Shown: positions 33,901 through 46,307 of the stretch, in pieces
Layout of the letters: every line of letters starts with the position of its first letter
Position numbering within the stretch: the stretch's first letter is position 1
Origin: Elysia marginata
Lineage: Eukaryota; Mollusca; Gastropoda; Plakobranchidae
NCBI GenBank assembly: GCA_019649035.1
Contig: BMAT01001843.1
Span: forward strand, 319,042 to 383,041
Length of the DNA stretch: 64,000 nucleotides
Direction of reading: 5' to 3'
Translations under genes and position numbers: made by a program
The notes under the pieces: generated by a model
Database searches by the model: none
What the model was told of the DNA's origin: nothing
Seen by the model: only the letters and a program-made list of their open reading frames with translations

Positions 33901-36900
33901 ATTTGATATAAAAATGGGAAATATTAACAAGGAATGAAACATGTCACAACCAGACGAGATGATTTATGATGTAAACAGTCTAGGTTAGCCAAATGCCATA
34001 ACATTCAAATCCACATTCTGAAAAAAAATCTAATTGTTTTAGCATGATAAACTTTGCTAGATATTTTAAATATTCTGTAACAAAGTATTGGATTTGTGAA
34101 TTTATTTTGCTTTAAAGTTATCAGCAAAAGGAGAAAAACTTCCACCTATCCAAAGGTTTTTTTAAATCAATCCTTTAACATCTGAATCATAGGGAGTGGT
34201 CATAGACATATAAGTCTACAACTACTGAAAAATATCTAGATTTGACATCTAATAAGAGAAGAGGCTTGACAGTGCTACCAAATCAAGTGGTTTTAACATT
34301 TTTTACTGTCGTCTACACCAAGTATTTGAATGTTCTTGTCCAGTTTAGGTATAAATCTTGAAAAACTTAGGAGATGTTTAACACCTAAAAGTACCTTGGC
34401 AGTCCCTAGTAGTGATATTCTATGATAAAGCTTTGTTTACTGGGTATTTTAAAAATAAAAGAGTAGTGTACATCTTTGCATCCTTAACAAACCTGACTTA
34501 CACTGACCTAGGGCCTTCTATTTGTCTGACTCTGCCACTTTGGCTGTCTTCCTTAGTTCCTCAATGAGGTTTAAATCATAGCACAATAAAACCCTTTACT
34601 TTATAAAAGTTGCTTCAGATTTAATTTACAATTAGAACATCGGTTGGTAGCAATTACAACATCGGTTTGATAAACTTCAAGAACATTTAAAAGCAGACTC
34701 TGTTTCAGCTGTGAAACATTTGATAAAATTCACCAGTGTCGGTCCTCTATGATCATCTCTTAAAAGGGGAAACAACTTCTTGTTAAAGTTAATGCTTGGC
34801 ATAGTCTGAACTTATCACCTTCCACTGTAGCACATGTTTACATATTAAATGACAAAATAACAACAAAAAGAAAAAAATCCTTTATTGTTAGATTAGAGCA
34901 GTCAACTCTAAACAAAATTAGAGAAAAGACATTTATATTACGCAAATATAGAAAAAACTTACGGTGGATTTCAAATCCAAACACCTCGGACTGAATAAAC
35001 TGAAATAAAGTCCCAATTTTTTTTTTTAACCTTTATAAGTAAATTTTATAGAACTAACTCATGACAAATACAACTTATTTTAAAAGAACTAGATCTGAAA
35101 CAGAAACAGCAGGGATCTTCTTATCATGGATTTAAATTTTACTCTCAGCAAGACCAAGAGAGACAGATAATGATAAGCTTACGTTAAAGTACTTTCTAGC
35201 ACTGCAAAAGCTTGCAGTACCACGCAAATCGGCTGATTTCTAAAAAAATTTTTAATAGAATTGGCCTCCAGGGTTTATAGATAGTGTTGAGACCTCTCAT
35301 TTTGCTTATTTACTAGCTGCTTCAAAGAGACTTTGATGTTATTGAAAACTTTCATTCTCTCATCCCAGTGCTGAAATTTTGTGATTCATTTATTTGTGGA
35401 TAAAAGGATTTTTTTAACCTAGAAGTAAAACTACATTTTTTTTTTACTAAATGCTATCACTTTGGTGATCAAAAGCTTTCGATCTAGACTAGAACTAGAA
35501 CTAGCCCATCACCCTATGAAGGTTAACAAACTTAAGAGATTTTCTCAGAAAGTTTGTTGAATTCAAGGTACACTGTAGTCAACTGCTAATTATCACCAGA
35601 TCAATTTTGCTTGAACTGAAGTTCTGTCTTAAAAAGTACCGTCAAATTATGGCTAATAAATCAAACACTGCAGAAGTTCACCTTTTTGAGGCTGTCATCT
35701 TCATGTAACAGCAAGAAACTGAAGCAAGACCTCGGGCAGTAGGGCAGTTAAGAAACACTCTCAGTAAAGTTGGTGTTAGGTCCCCACAGGCATGAAGTCC
35801 AGCCAGAACAAAGTTGGGATCCACACGCTTAAGTTCCTTTGAATATTCAGAACCTAGTCCATAAATATAGAGACACGTTTTGTGTGTTAGGGTTACAGCT
35901 AAGACCTGATTGATCATCACAAAAAAACTAATTAAAGTCTCTTGAAAGTTGTCTTTAAAAATTTCATTTGCTATTAAATGTTAACATTCACAAACTATGT
36001 TAAGTGTAGTGTTGGATAAAGGAAGAGAGAGCAGAAGTGGTGTTCCTATTTTGCCATTCATTCCAACGTGACTAAAATTGCTACAAGTAGATTTAAAGAA
36101 TACTCTTTGAGCTTTAGTTTGATCATAATCTGACATTAAGAGCAACATTGAAGAAAATCATTTCTACAAAATCAGAGAAAAATAAGAGAGGAGGCGCAGA
36201 GTAGAAGAGAAAAAAGAGGTTGACAGGGAGAGAGAGAGCAAGGAGAGAAAAAGAGAGTTGAGAACTCACATGAATCACTCCTGTTCAGCATGATATCAAG
36301 AAACTGATCTGCAGCAATGTCAGGTTGCACAGTACAAATCACATGTCGCGGCATTTCTGTATCACAGACAGTTGGATTTTCTGATTTTTCCTCAAAATGA
36401 CGAGTTTGTTCAGCAAAGCCATGCACAATTCCTGGAGTTTCAAATGGTTCTATACAGCCTTTCTGGTACCTACTCGAGACCTCACCCAATCCCTCTGTCC
36501 CTTTTTCATGTATGTCACCAAAGACTTGAGAGTGAGGTCTTGCTTGATTTTGTAACATCTGTTTTTTCTGTAAAAAGAAAAGATGATCGCCTATCTGAAG
36601 TAAATTTGAGACTGATTATTTACTCAAAAGTTAGTTAGGAGGTTCAAAATCAGTAATTTTGAGTAAGATGCAAGAGGAGTCTACAGGTTTTAGCTCAACC
36701 CACCAGTTTATGTATATAGTACAGTATAATCAAGGTATATCAACAAGATCTTGAAACTTATAATGACATCTACTTAAAGGTGTCAATAAAATTCAAAGTG
36801 GAAAGAAGCAAAAAGCCAACTGAGATGATTATTAAAGGAAAACTTGTAATAACCTAACTATTCCCTCGTACGTTTTACCATGAAACAGATTTTGGTATTC

Positions 36901-39900
36901 TAATAGCAGTTTAGATGAGTGGACACATAGGCTAGATGTATGCATCGATAGTGAGATCGCTTTAAATCACTTTAAATGTTTTATAAAGTTCTACCCAATC
37001 AGTGAACAACAGACTTTAACTAATCTGTAAGTACTGAACATTCTTGCTAGTCTCAAAACAGATTTTTATCATTTAAGCTTCCTCTTAGATTGCTCTTATT
37101 TTTTTATGGTTTGTTCAGCAATTTAGCCAACTAACATTAGTCAGATGTGCCACTCAAATTTTCTAAAAGAAAAAAAAAAGACTGAAAATCCTGGTGCCAC
37201 GTTCTCAATTAATTACAAACAAAATATGTCATTTTGTGACAATTCACTGATTGTCACTGTTCACAGGATCAATCTTGCTGAAATTGTTGTGTTTATTCAG
37301 TTTCTAAGGCTTTAAAAAAAAAAACGGAATAAACGGGAAAAAACTGGAAAATGGCATCCTGAATACCATAACTTTTCACGCAAACTGCAAATGACCAATG
37401 GTCATATGAGACAGATTTTGCCTTATGTTAAACCTTATGTTGCCAAAAACTGTTAAGTGTTAGTGAGCCTAGTAGACTAAATTTTTTAAACCTCCTGGAT
37501 ATGATGTCACTGTGCCAACAAAATACCAGAAATCGCATATCCCTTTTCAAGCAAAATACTATTTCTATTTTTTGCATTATAGAAAAAATGCCAAGCGAAT
37601 TTCAAAGATTTTTTTTTTCTGTAAAATGAGCAATGGTCTTACAAAAATCAAAGCACATGTTAAAATGGCATATCTCTCAGGTAAGCTATTTTGCTAACGG
37701 GTGAAGATAAAACCATTACCTTTTTTAACGTGACTTTGTTTATATTTTTCTTCAGGTCTCTGGTGAAGCAAAATGGAGTTATTACTAATATTAGTGCAAA
37801 AAAAGTTCTTAAACTTATTATGTCATTTTAGTGTGTTTGCCTCAAGCCTGCTTATTGATGCTTTATAAAAATCTTATTCACACCTTAAATTTATTGCCAA
37901 GCTAGGAAAGTAAAAGAAGGAGTAGGTATTAATTTTATAAAATAGGAAAATTCTCTAGAAATGCTATCAACATTTCTAATTTATGTTTTACTGAAAGTTG
38001 TCTTGAGCTTGACTTTTTATCCTCAATATCAGACTATAAAGTCGTGTTTTAAAGTAATGCCAAGTGAATATTTTAATCTTGCTCATATTTTCTGTGAATG
38101 CGGTCAGGGTAAAAAAAATTTGTGTGCTTAAAAAGATACAAAAAAATTCTTTTCTACCATAATAGGTAATATTATTATCAATCCCTCACTTCAAAGCAAA
38201 ACCCAAAAGATTTGTGAAAAGTCTGCAGATTTCTGTCATAAAACTAAGGGCTTCAGTAAAATAAGGTATTTACCTCTAACAACTTTATAGCCCTATCAAG
38301 TCGGTTACAATTTCATTTATCAAATAAAACACCTATGCTTTGTCTATGTCAATTTTTAAGCGACTTGAATATCCAGATAACAAAGCAAAAATTAGATACC
38401 AATATAGAAGAACGGAAGAATGTGCATACTTATCATATTCAGAAGCCTTTGGTGCATGACCACCAGTAGCTTCAATAGTTGTCACTTGAAGGTTGTGCTG
38501 GAAGGCAAGAACACGGGCTAAATGACCTAATCCTGCCCCAACATCCACAACAGAGGAACTCTCTGCTGCCTGGCTAAGAATACTGACCACCTGCAACAGT
38601 GAAAGTCAAACAGCTGAGTTTTGGTTTTGAGATTTTAAAAAAGATAAACACGAAATAAAATATTTTCATGCCACAAAAACTTCTTTCATTACTGTTTAGT
38701 CCAATGTTTCATAAAAATTGTGCTTGAGTGCAGAAAATTTTTTTGAAAACTTAAGTGCCTTAAAAATAGTAAAGCATCACATTTTCCGCTTCAATTTCTT
38801 TATCAATAACAATTTCTTGCACTGAATGATGCAGACATCAAATTTAAAGATATTGATATTTTGAACAAAAGTTGAAACCTCCAAAATTGAAGTCTGGCAA
38901 ACTAAATTTCTTTCAGTTTGAAGTTTTCTACATGTGAGCTTTTTAAAGAAGTTTTGAAAGTGGTCTGTGGGAAGTTTTCCTTCTGTTCCCTCGTAGTTTC
39001 ACTCCTCCAATTCTTTATGATGAAGACTCACTGAGCAAATTTTTCACGCCAAATCTTTCACAGAAATATCTTTGGCTCATATTACGACTGTGTTTCAGGG
39101 TATGTGCAAGGGGTGGGTGAGAATAGAAGGTCCTAATACTAGTTCCTCAGCAGAAAATGGTCTGAGTAAGATTGATTGGACATTTGGTGTGTGACTCAAA
39201 ACCTTTTAATTCAAAGTTTTTGTCAATTTCCAAGTGGTTCAAATTCAGAAGTTTCCATTGTATGCATTTTTCTCAGCTTATCAACCCTATATAAACTTCA
39301 AAACATACACTTATTTTCATTAAGAAATGGTTTTCTGTGATTTCAAGGGCTTGTAAACAAATGAGGCAACTTTATTACAACATATTGATAATCTGTTGCC
39401 TTTGATCAAATTTAAATATCCAGGACCTTATCATAGGCCCCAGGTTTTCTTGGATGCATTTTTTCTGTTGGAAATATTATCCAGAGTTCAATAACACACC
39501 TGTCCAAGATTGTTGATTTCATGTTGTTTTTTAGGCTTGACATGTTTTCTGAAGACATGCCGCATGTCCATGCACTGGCCATTTTTGAAGTTAGGTGCAG
39601 TGCTGGCTGCAGAACACAAACATTTCTCTCGTGCATCCTTTGATTCTTGTTTTTCTGTATCTGAGCAGCAAGAATTGTTTACATTGTCTTTGCTGCCAAG
39701 AACTGCCAGTAGAGACTTTCTGAATGATGCAAGCTCAATATCTACTGCTGTCCTTTGTAAAGCCAATGAGCTGATGCAGCAACGGAGTGCAAGTAGTGAC
39801 AGGGGTGGAATGACAGAAATCTTCCTGACAAAAAAATATATATATTAAAATATTCATGTGAAGACAGTCCTTCAGCTCATGAAGATGGTTTTACCTATGT

Positions 39901-41835
39901 TCATGCAAGTCTTAGACTTATTGCCTATAAATTTCATTTTTCATCTCAATGCTTTTAAAAACTTAGAAGGGAATACACATTTATAAACATGTACATGGAT
40001 TTACAGAATAATAAGCTGGTTATTTAATATTGATCTATAAGCTCACATATTTTGAGCAACTATTTCCTTAACAGATACCAGAAAACTTGATTTTCTTAAC
40101 CTAGTTGGGAAATCCATTTTTGCTAACGATTTATAAAACACTGCCATAATTAAACAGCTAATAAAGGGAGTAAAAGCAAAAACACAACTTAAATACTGCA
40201 TTTGCTTTTAAAAACACACCATTATCCTGGAACCCACTGGTAAAAGTGGGTTTTTTTTTTTTGGAACTGCTATGCATATATCTCCTGCTTTCCATCCCAA
40301 AAAAAATCTAGAGCAATAATAGCAATTTCTAAATTTATGTTAAATGGGGATTTTTATCCAAGGCAATTTAATGCTGCAATAATTATTATATATCCTTCTT
40401 GACTTCTTATTCAGAACAACTTCTAAAATTAACTCACAAACCTTTAAAAGCTGATTGGCAAGGTAGAAAGCAGCTGAATTTAATATAGAGGGACTGAAAA
40501 GAATATGGGGTAGACAATGCTGACAAAATTAAAACATCTCTTAAAGCAGTTTACAAGCCTTGCAAAGTGTTAAAAAGGTAATGTTAGATGCCTAAATATA
40601 AAAAAAAAAACAGTGTACCTTTAATAAGACATTTTGTTATTAATTAAACACAAATTTGCACCTGTGGACTTTCGACTGAAAATTTTCTCACTTATTGTAT
40701 GTCTGTAATTGATCTATCTCTCCATCACAGCGGTCAAGTAACCAGGACAGTTCTGAGGGCCCTATAACATCAAAATATGCCTGTTGTGATGTAAGCAGCT
40801 GATTCCAGAAACCTTTTGTGTAAAAATCCTGAAAATGATATACATAATAGATATATTCTTACAGTGTAATATAGTTAGTAATTATGTCAAATCTATGATT
40901 TAAACCTAGAATTGATGGATCTCAATCATACCATAGCACTTGCTACAGTGTACATGAATTTTAATTTATATGTTCCAGACTTTTACCCTTCAGTGATATT
41001 TTCTGTTCAAGCTATTAGTGATAAATACAATCATATAGGACACAAAATTGGTCGTCTACAGGAGGTGCATAAAATAGAAACATGTACTTAGTATCCCCAG
41101 GTTAGAAATTGAGGCTATGAGAAAAGGCTGTGATTCTTTCCTTTGTGATGAGGAACAAAGTTTTTGAAAGATAGCAAAGATGAAGGCTGATTTTAAAAGG
41201 CCTTGTGATAATGTGAATTGGGTATTTTCAAAAACAATTTTTTAAATCTGAAAAAGTTAAAAGATAAAATCTAGATTTAATACCAAAGAGGAATGTAACT
41301 GTCTAATTTTATCGTTAAAAAATCAAATCTTTCTCAAAAGTCTTTAACTGTAAACTTTTGCTTACTTACAATTAATTTGTAAACACGTAACTAGTTGTAA
41401 ATATTACTAGGAAAGTAGAATTATTGATTCAAATTCATTTTAAACTACATTGTATAGACCTACTCAACACTGATTGTAAACTAGGCATATATATGATCGT
41501 TCAATTACTTTGTGGTAATTCCGCCATGGTATGGCCCCGGCATTTTTCTGAAATGGAGGTCCAAGACCAAGGTCTGGATCAGACTCGAGATCAGACTCGA
41601 TCACCAGTGCCCAGTTTTTGGCTCTATATATATATATTAGGCTAAAGCAGATGCAAAATGTAGTTCTACGGCAAATAAGTTAATGCACCTAATAAACTCC
41701 TATGTACCCCTTTTTTCTCACCGAAACATATGCATCAATTATCCATTGATAGGAACAGATGATGGAAACTATCTTTTGTAGTTGGTCATGCACAGAAGTC
41801 TTAAAGGTTGGGTCGCACCTGGCTAAAAAAGCCAT
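30969..41835 (-). CDS. METTL25B: METTL25B / RRNAD1-type SAM-dependent methyltransferase
   Basis: Nine coding exons in transcript order: 41835-41722, 40828-40692, 39824-39500, 38590-38430, 36567-36270, 35853-35682, 33868-33738, 33312-33180 and 31188-30969; about 563 residues. An in-frame stop lies eight codons upstream of the chosen ATG (MAFLARCDPTFK). Family landmarks in order: FYTKGFWNQL near the N-terminus, FRKHVKPKKQHEI, the SAM-binding motif VVDVGAGLGHLARVLA, KASEYDK, GLHACGDLTPTLLRVF, SCCYMKM, HSYRAALEKLL, and the C-terminal VVAFYTLRLSLAPLVETLLL. The KPKKQHEI and CCYMKM motifs favour METTL25B over METTL25. The family is a predicted class I methyltransferase; I do not assign a substrate. 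All joins are in phase except exon 4 to exon 5, where the A6 run starting exon 5 leaves the frame one base short. A sequence error or a missed small exon would explain it. The last intron carries a LINE and a SINE. Confidence 0.87.
31595..31632. repeat. (AAT)n microsatellite
   Basis: An imperfect AAT run of about 38 bases. It forms the 3' tail of the minus-strand LINE, as is usual for CR1/L2-type elements. Confidence 0.8.
32551..32816 (-). mobile_element. tRNA-derived SINE, inserted in a LINE
   Basis: On the minus strand the head reads like a tRNA. A box A-like tggcgcaatcgg (complement of 32801-32812) is followed by a box B-like ggttcaatccc (complement of 32758-32768). The body then includes gatgggtagctaggtctctt and aaagcaatggcaaactacct. 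The element ends in a (CTTTAC)n-type tail (ggtaaa repeats at 32551-32569 on the plus strand). The intact A and B boxes suggest a fairly young copy. It lies within the CR1-like LINE remnant in the METTL25B intron. Confidence 0.8.
34734..34834. mobile_element. Small MITE, family 2, copy 3 (degenerate)
   Basis: Interior aaaaggggaaacaacttctt and gttaaagttaatgcttggca resemble the copy at 28254-28411 (aaagggaaacttttgcttaaagtcaa, shown here in part only). It starts cagtgtcggtcc and ends ccttccactg before TA. It lies in a METTL25B intron (33869-35681). Confidence 0.45.
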
Positions 41836-42229
41836 TATAAACAAGGACTTTTTTATTCAATGCCTGGCCGTCATTTAGTTCTAAATCTAGAATCCATTGG
41901 CTTAATCCATATAGTGGACATTGAAACACAGAGAAATTCTGAAAAAGCGAAAAGAGCTTCATATCAGAGAAAACGAAAGCAAAACTTCACCCAGCCTTCT
42001 GGGCGTACTGCCCTATTACTAATTGAATATTAACATATGTCGATATATCGCTATTTCTATAATTATTTCCATGTTCATAAAAAGTTTAAAACCAGTGAAG
42101 TTTGCGTTACAAGTCAAGAACTGAAAAAATGAAGAGTATGTACTCGTAGAAATAATACATTTTATCTAAATATATTTTCTTACAAATAGAAAGATATAAA
42201 TAAGCGAAACGGTTAAATTAAAAACGAAC

Positions 42230-42420
42230 TGATTCACCGCCGTCATTTGAGTTTTGGCAACGTCTTAGACTAAAAGGGGTAGACGAACTGCATACCTCTC
42301 TTCGCTTGTTGAGAGAATCACGCGAGAGAGAGGCGGGAGGAGTGGGCGTCAACTTGTGGCAACCCTTCGCGCTGCGCGGCTTGGGCAACAGAAAAATTAA
42401 TGGGTTTTAGAGAGAGAAAG
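42230..42420. promoter_or_regulatory. GC-richer, CpG-containing block, candidate METTL25B promoter
   Basis: About 400-600 bp upstream of the METTL25B start codon. It is rich in CpG compared with the surrounding DNA (ggcgggaggagtgggcgtca, ttcgcgctgcgcggcttggg) and contains a purine run (gagagagaggcggg). In an AT-rich genome such a block next to a gene start is a plausible core promoter. No TATA box or initiator can be assigned. Confidence 0.35.
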
Positions 42421-43288
42421 TCGCTTCCTCGTTCCCGTTACACCGTTATATCTAAAGGATTATTGAATAAACTATTCCGATAACATCAATAATAAGGATT
42501 ATTTGTCACTATTTATAATCAAAATAAACAGTACATATTTATTAAAACTAAAAACAAACACTTTAATGTGTTTTTTAATAATATAATATTATTGTTTTCT
42601 ACAATGGTACCCTGATTATGTTTTATTTACATGACGCTATTAAATAATGTAGGCCTCATTGGTTCTTCTCGGTCTTTAATGCAGTAATAAAGACTAATTA
42701 CCTTGTGGTAAATACTTCAAATATACATTTTTAAGAGATTTTTTATTTAACTTTGCTATTACCGTTGTTAATCTACACTTCGCTGCAAGAAGAAGCTATA
42801 TCAGATATCATACTACAATGTTCATATGTCGTCAGAAAATAACATTGATACCAAAGATCATGAGACGGAAACATAACTTTTAACATGAACAGGGATGTTT
42901 TAAAAGATGACAAAGAATAGCTATAAATAAATGGATATTTCATTCGTACTATTGTAAAATTATAATTTATGATACATTGTAAAAATAGGCGTTCAGTTCA
43001 TTTTAAATATCTTTACTAACAAGTAAATAGATCCAGATGGCATTTTGACTGAGATAGTCTGGCAAATCTGTATTTATGATGCAAAAATATCGGTAATACA
43101 AAATTTCATGCTTTATTATAATAGACATGCAATTTTTATTACATGTGAAAGGAAACTTTCGTGTCTTTTGAAGTTCTATTACAGAAATTTAAAGCGCAAC
43201 AGGAATGCACCATTATGATGAAATAACGTGACGCGAATGACACAAAAATAAAAAGAACGTATGCCGGTATTACACGCAAAGCAACATA

Positions 43289-43350
43289 ATCTCTACTTGT
43301 GGGGTCTAGACTTGGGGCGAAGAGAGTTGTGGCTTGCCACAAGTAGAGAT
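43289..43350. repeat. Perfect 14-bp inverted repeat with nested palindrome
   Basis: Arms atctctacttgtgg (43289-43302) and ccacaagtagagat (43337-43350) are exact complements, 34 bases apart. The right arm also pairs with a closer segment: ttgtggc (43327-43333) and gccacaa (43336-43342), separated by two bases. The sequence can therefore form two alternative hairpins. It lies in a GC-richer patch of the intergenic region. Confidence 0.8.
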
Positions 43351-45244
43351 GGCGGCACCACGCGTGATGTCATACCCAGCGCAAGCCTTCTATCCGTATT
43401 ATTCTAAGGGCAACGTCCACTGTTCTTTTACTACAAAAATAATTTTTATAAGATAACTCAAGCTTCTTACAAAAAAATCTGGTCGCGCTTCGGCAAAATA
43501 GCACATCAATATTACCCCTTTTAGAATATCATAGCTTCGCGCAGTGTACCCTTGCGTGCTTATAACCATAGTCTTGTTCGAGAGCTACATGTTCCACCTG
43601 CAACCAACTGATTAAAAATGACTGCCTATCTGTCTTTTAAGGGTTTGGTTCCGGATTCGATCCCAATCATAACTCATGTTGCAATTGCCTTAGAAGCAAT
43701 TTATCCACACTTTCCTCTGTCCACTCACCTGTGAAATGAGTAGGCCTACCCCTACCTAGATTAAGTCAGTGCTTCAATTTTGTGAAATAGTATTTGATTG
43801 TCTAAAAGGCAGATGCTCTGTAACACTCTGAGTTGATTTTGCTCTTGCCTGTTGGGTGGAATATGTAGCCTAAATAAAGACTTGAGGCTGCTTCCAGCGG
43901 TGTAAGAATATGACCATATTTATTTTTATTCTAAATTACGTCTACATGTGAAATTGTATTAAAATCACGATTGATTAACCTGTGGTAGACCGTCAAATTT
44001 ATAACTAAGACACATAGATTTCCATATAAAAAGGAAATTTCAATATGCTCTGCATTATGAAGCCAACAACCTTGGATTTCAGGACATAATATGACTGATT
44101 TGTCCCTCAACCCTAAAGTTTTCGTCCCCACACGTAGGTAATGTTTCATATGCAAGTCTAGCTTGATTTATGCTAAGATAACTTGTTCTAATCTTCCATA
44201 TTCTCTCTCAAACAACCGGCATACTTTAGTTTTTTTTCACAAAGTTTAGGACAAATACGTTGATCCCAGCTATTAAGTTTACAAATGTCTACAATGTTAT
44301 AGCACTTTGTATCACATTTATAGGCTCGGAATGACAAAGATGAATACCCGACCTACAGTCGCAATTTTCACACACTGTTGTCGTCAATTTTAGAATAATA
44401 ATTTATAATACAATTCTTAATAAAATTCTTCTAACTAAACAAAGCTGATAATAATTACATTTAAAATATAATACCGGTACAGAAAAGAAATCTGGAGTGC
44501 TTTATTTGATCCTTACACATGCCTAAAATGCAGAGTTTTTAAAATGTTTTTTTTTTTTTTGACACTTTTGTTGACTATTTCTTGCTAGAGTTTTCATATT
44601 GCATTGCTTCAAGAATGATGAAGCCTGATCTTGATAAAAAAAAAATTCTTACAATTTTATCATGAAGTAAACAAGATGAGCAATTTAGCATTTCTGTGCT
44701 CTGTAGCAGAATATGTAAACTTGTTTATAGTTTTTCTTTCAATCCCCGAACACTAAAAATGAGACAATAATTATTGTAGAAGAGTTTTTTATATTAACTT
44801 ATTTGTTCGTATGGTTACAAACTTAGGTTTAAATAGCATAATACGTAGTCAAATACTTAAACGAAGTAATCTTTTGGTTTTACTCCAATAGCTGGTGCCG
44901 CCGTGTCTGGAAATAAGGCTTTCCACCTTTATTTCGCGGGTAGTGAATAACAGCAGAAAATTATTAAAGCACACGTGGATTCTTCCTCTCACTCTGCGCA
45001 CGAGAGTCATTTTCATAGTAATTTGTTATTACAAACATTGTAATAATAAGAAACCGCATTGATACTAGAACAGCTAGAAACTCTTCTAATTGAATGAGAG
45101 CCGCAGTAGAGTCTACATTGATAGATAATATCAAATAATTATGTGTGCGGTAAATAATTATTTAATCGCATAAAATTTTTTAGCAATTTTCTAACGTCAC
45201 TCGCATTGATACAAATATCAGCAGCGTCCGATCTATAAACCTGA

Positions 45245-45715
45245 TTAGATTGCTAAAAATTCTTAAATATATAATTGACGAAGACACACTTCGCGCCATC
45301 CAGTTTCTACTTATAGAACAACACAGACGTCAAGATAAATGTAACTGATAACCTAAAGCCATTTACCACCAGCATTGGCACACCGCAGAAAAACAGTGTA
45401 AACCCTGTCCTTTTTATACTTTTTCTAGAATACGCCCGTAAGGACATAATATCTATATAAAACAACAAAAAATCCCTTCAGAAATAATATACATCGACGA
45501 CATTGACTTTATTGGGGAAAAAAATCCAGATGTTAAAAGCATATAAAACACTAGAAATAAAGTGCCTGAAAGTGAATGTGAATAAAACAGAGCACACGTA
45601 TATACGAAGAGACTCGGAAGAATGAAACACAACGGCAAAAGTTGGATCGCTACATGGCAGTAAAGAGGACATGACTTACTTGACTTAGGGCCTTTCGCAT
45701 TTCAGTGCTCCGACT
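45245..45715 (+). mobile_element. Decayed LINE RT fragment, plus strand, running into the gap
   Basis: Broken plus-strand frames give LLKILKYIIDEDTLRAIQFL, then PFTTSIGTPQKNSVNPVLFI, then the catalytic-loop relic IIYIDDIDFIGEKNPDVK (the YADD box as YIDD), then VNVNKTEHTYIRRDSEE. These match position by position the minus-strand LINE beyond the gap (LLKILKDIVNED, FFSNVGTPQGDSLSPVLFTI, YADDVDFVAFQDIDIEEVK), so both belong to one clade. This copy is much more eroded. Confidence 0.7.
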
Positions 45716-45719
45716 GGGA

Positions 45720-46307
45720 NNNNNNNNNNNNNNNNNNNNNNNNNNNNNNNNNNNNNNNNNNNNNNNNNNNNNNNNNNNNNNNNNNNNNNNNNNNNNNNNN
45801 NNNNNNNNNNNNNNNNNNNNNNNNNNNNNNNNNNNNNNNNNNNNNNNNNNNNNNNNNNNNNNNNNNNNNNNNNNNNNNNNNNNNNNNNNNNNNNNNNNNN
45901 NNNNNNNNNNNNNNNNNNNNNNNNNNNNNNNNNNNNNNNNNNNNNNNNNNNNNNNNNNNNNNNNNNNNNNNNNNNNNNNNNNNNNNNNNNNNNNNNNNNN
46001 NNNNNNNNNNNNNNNNNNNNNNNNNNNNNNNNNNNNNNNNNNNNNNNNNNNNNNNNNNNNNNNNNNNNNNNNNNNNNNNNNNNNNNNNNNNNNNNNNNNN
46101 NNNNNNNNNNNNNNNNNNNNNNNNNNNNNNNNNNNNNNNNNNNNNNNNNNNNNNNNNNNNNNNNNNNNNNNNNNNNNNNNNNNNNNNNNNNNNNNNNNNN
46201 NNNNNNNNNNNNNNNNNNNNNNNNNNNNNNNNNNNNNNNNNNNNNNNNNNNNNNNNNNNNNNNNNNNNNNNNNNNNNNNNNNNNNNNNNNNNNNNNNNNN
46301 NNNNNNN
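45720..46307. other. Assembly gap (588 N)
   Basis: A run of N. It lies exactly between two convergent LINE copies of the same clade, so the missing sequence probably includes their 3' ends. Open frames that run through the N are artefacts. Confidence 0.99.

Larger units (their letters stand above)
41836..45244. other. Intergenic region upstream of METTL25B
   Basis: No gene was recognised. It contains the GC-richer block at 42230-42420, the inverted repeat at 43289-43350, and otherwise AT-rich DNA with homopolymer runs. Open frames are short and lack recognisable domains. Confidence 0.5.
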
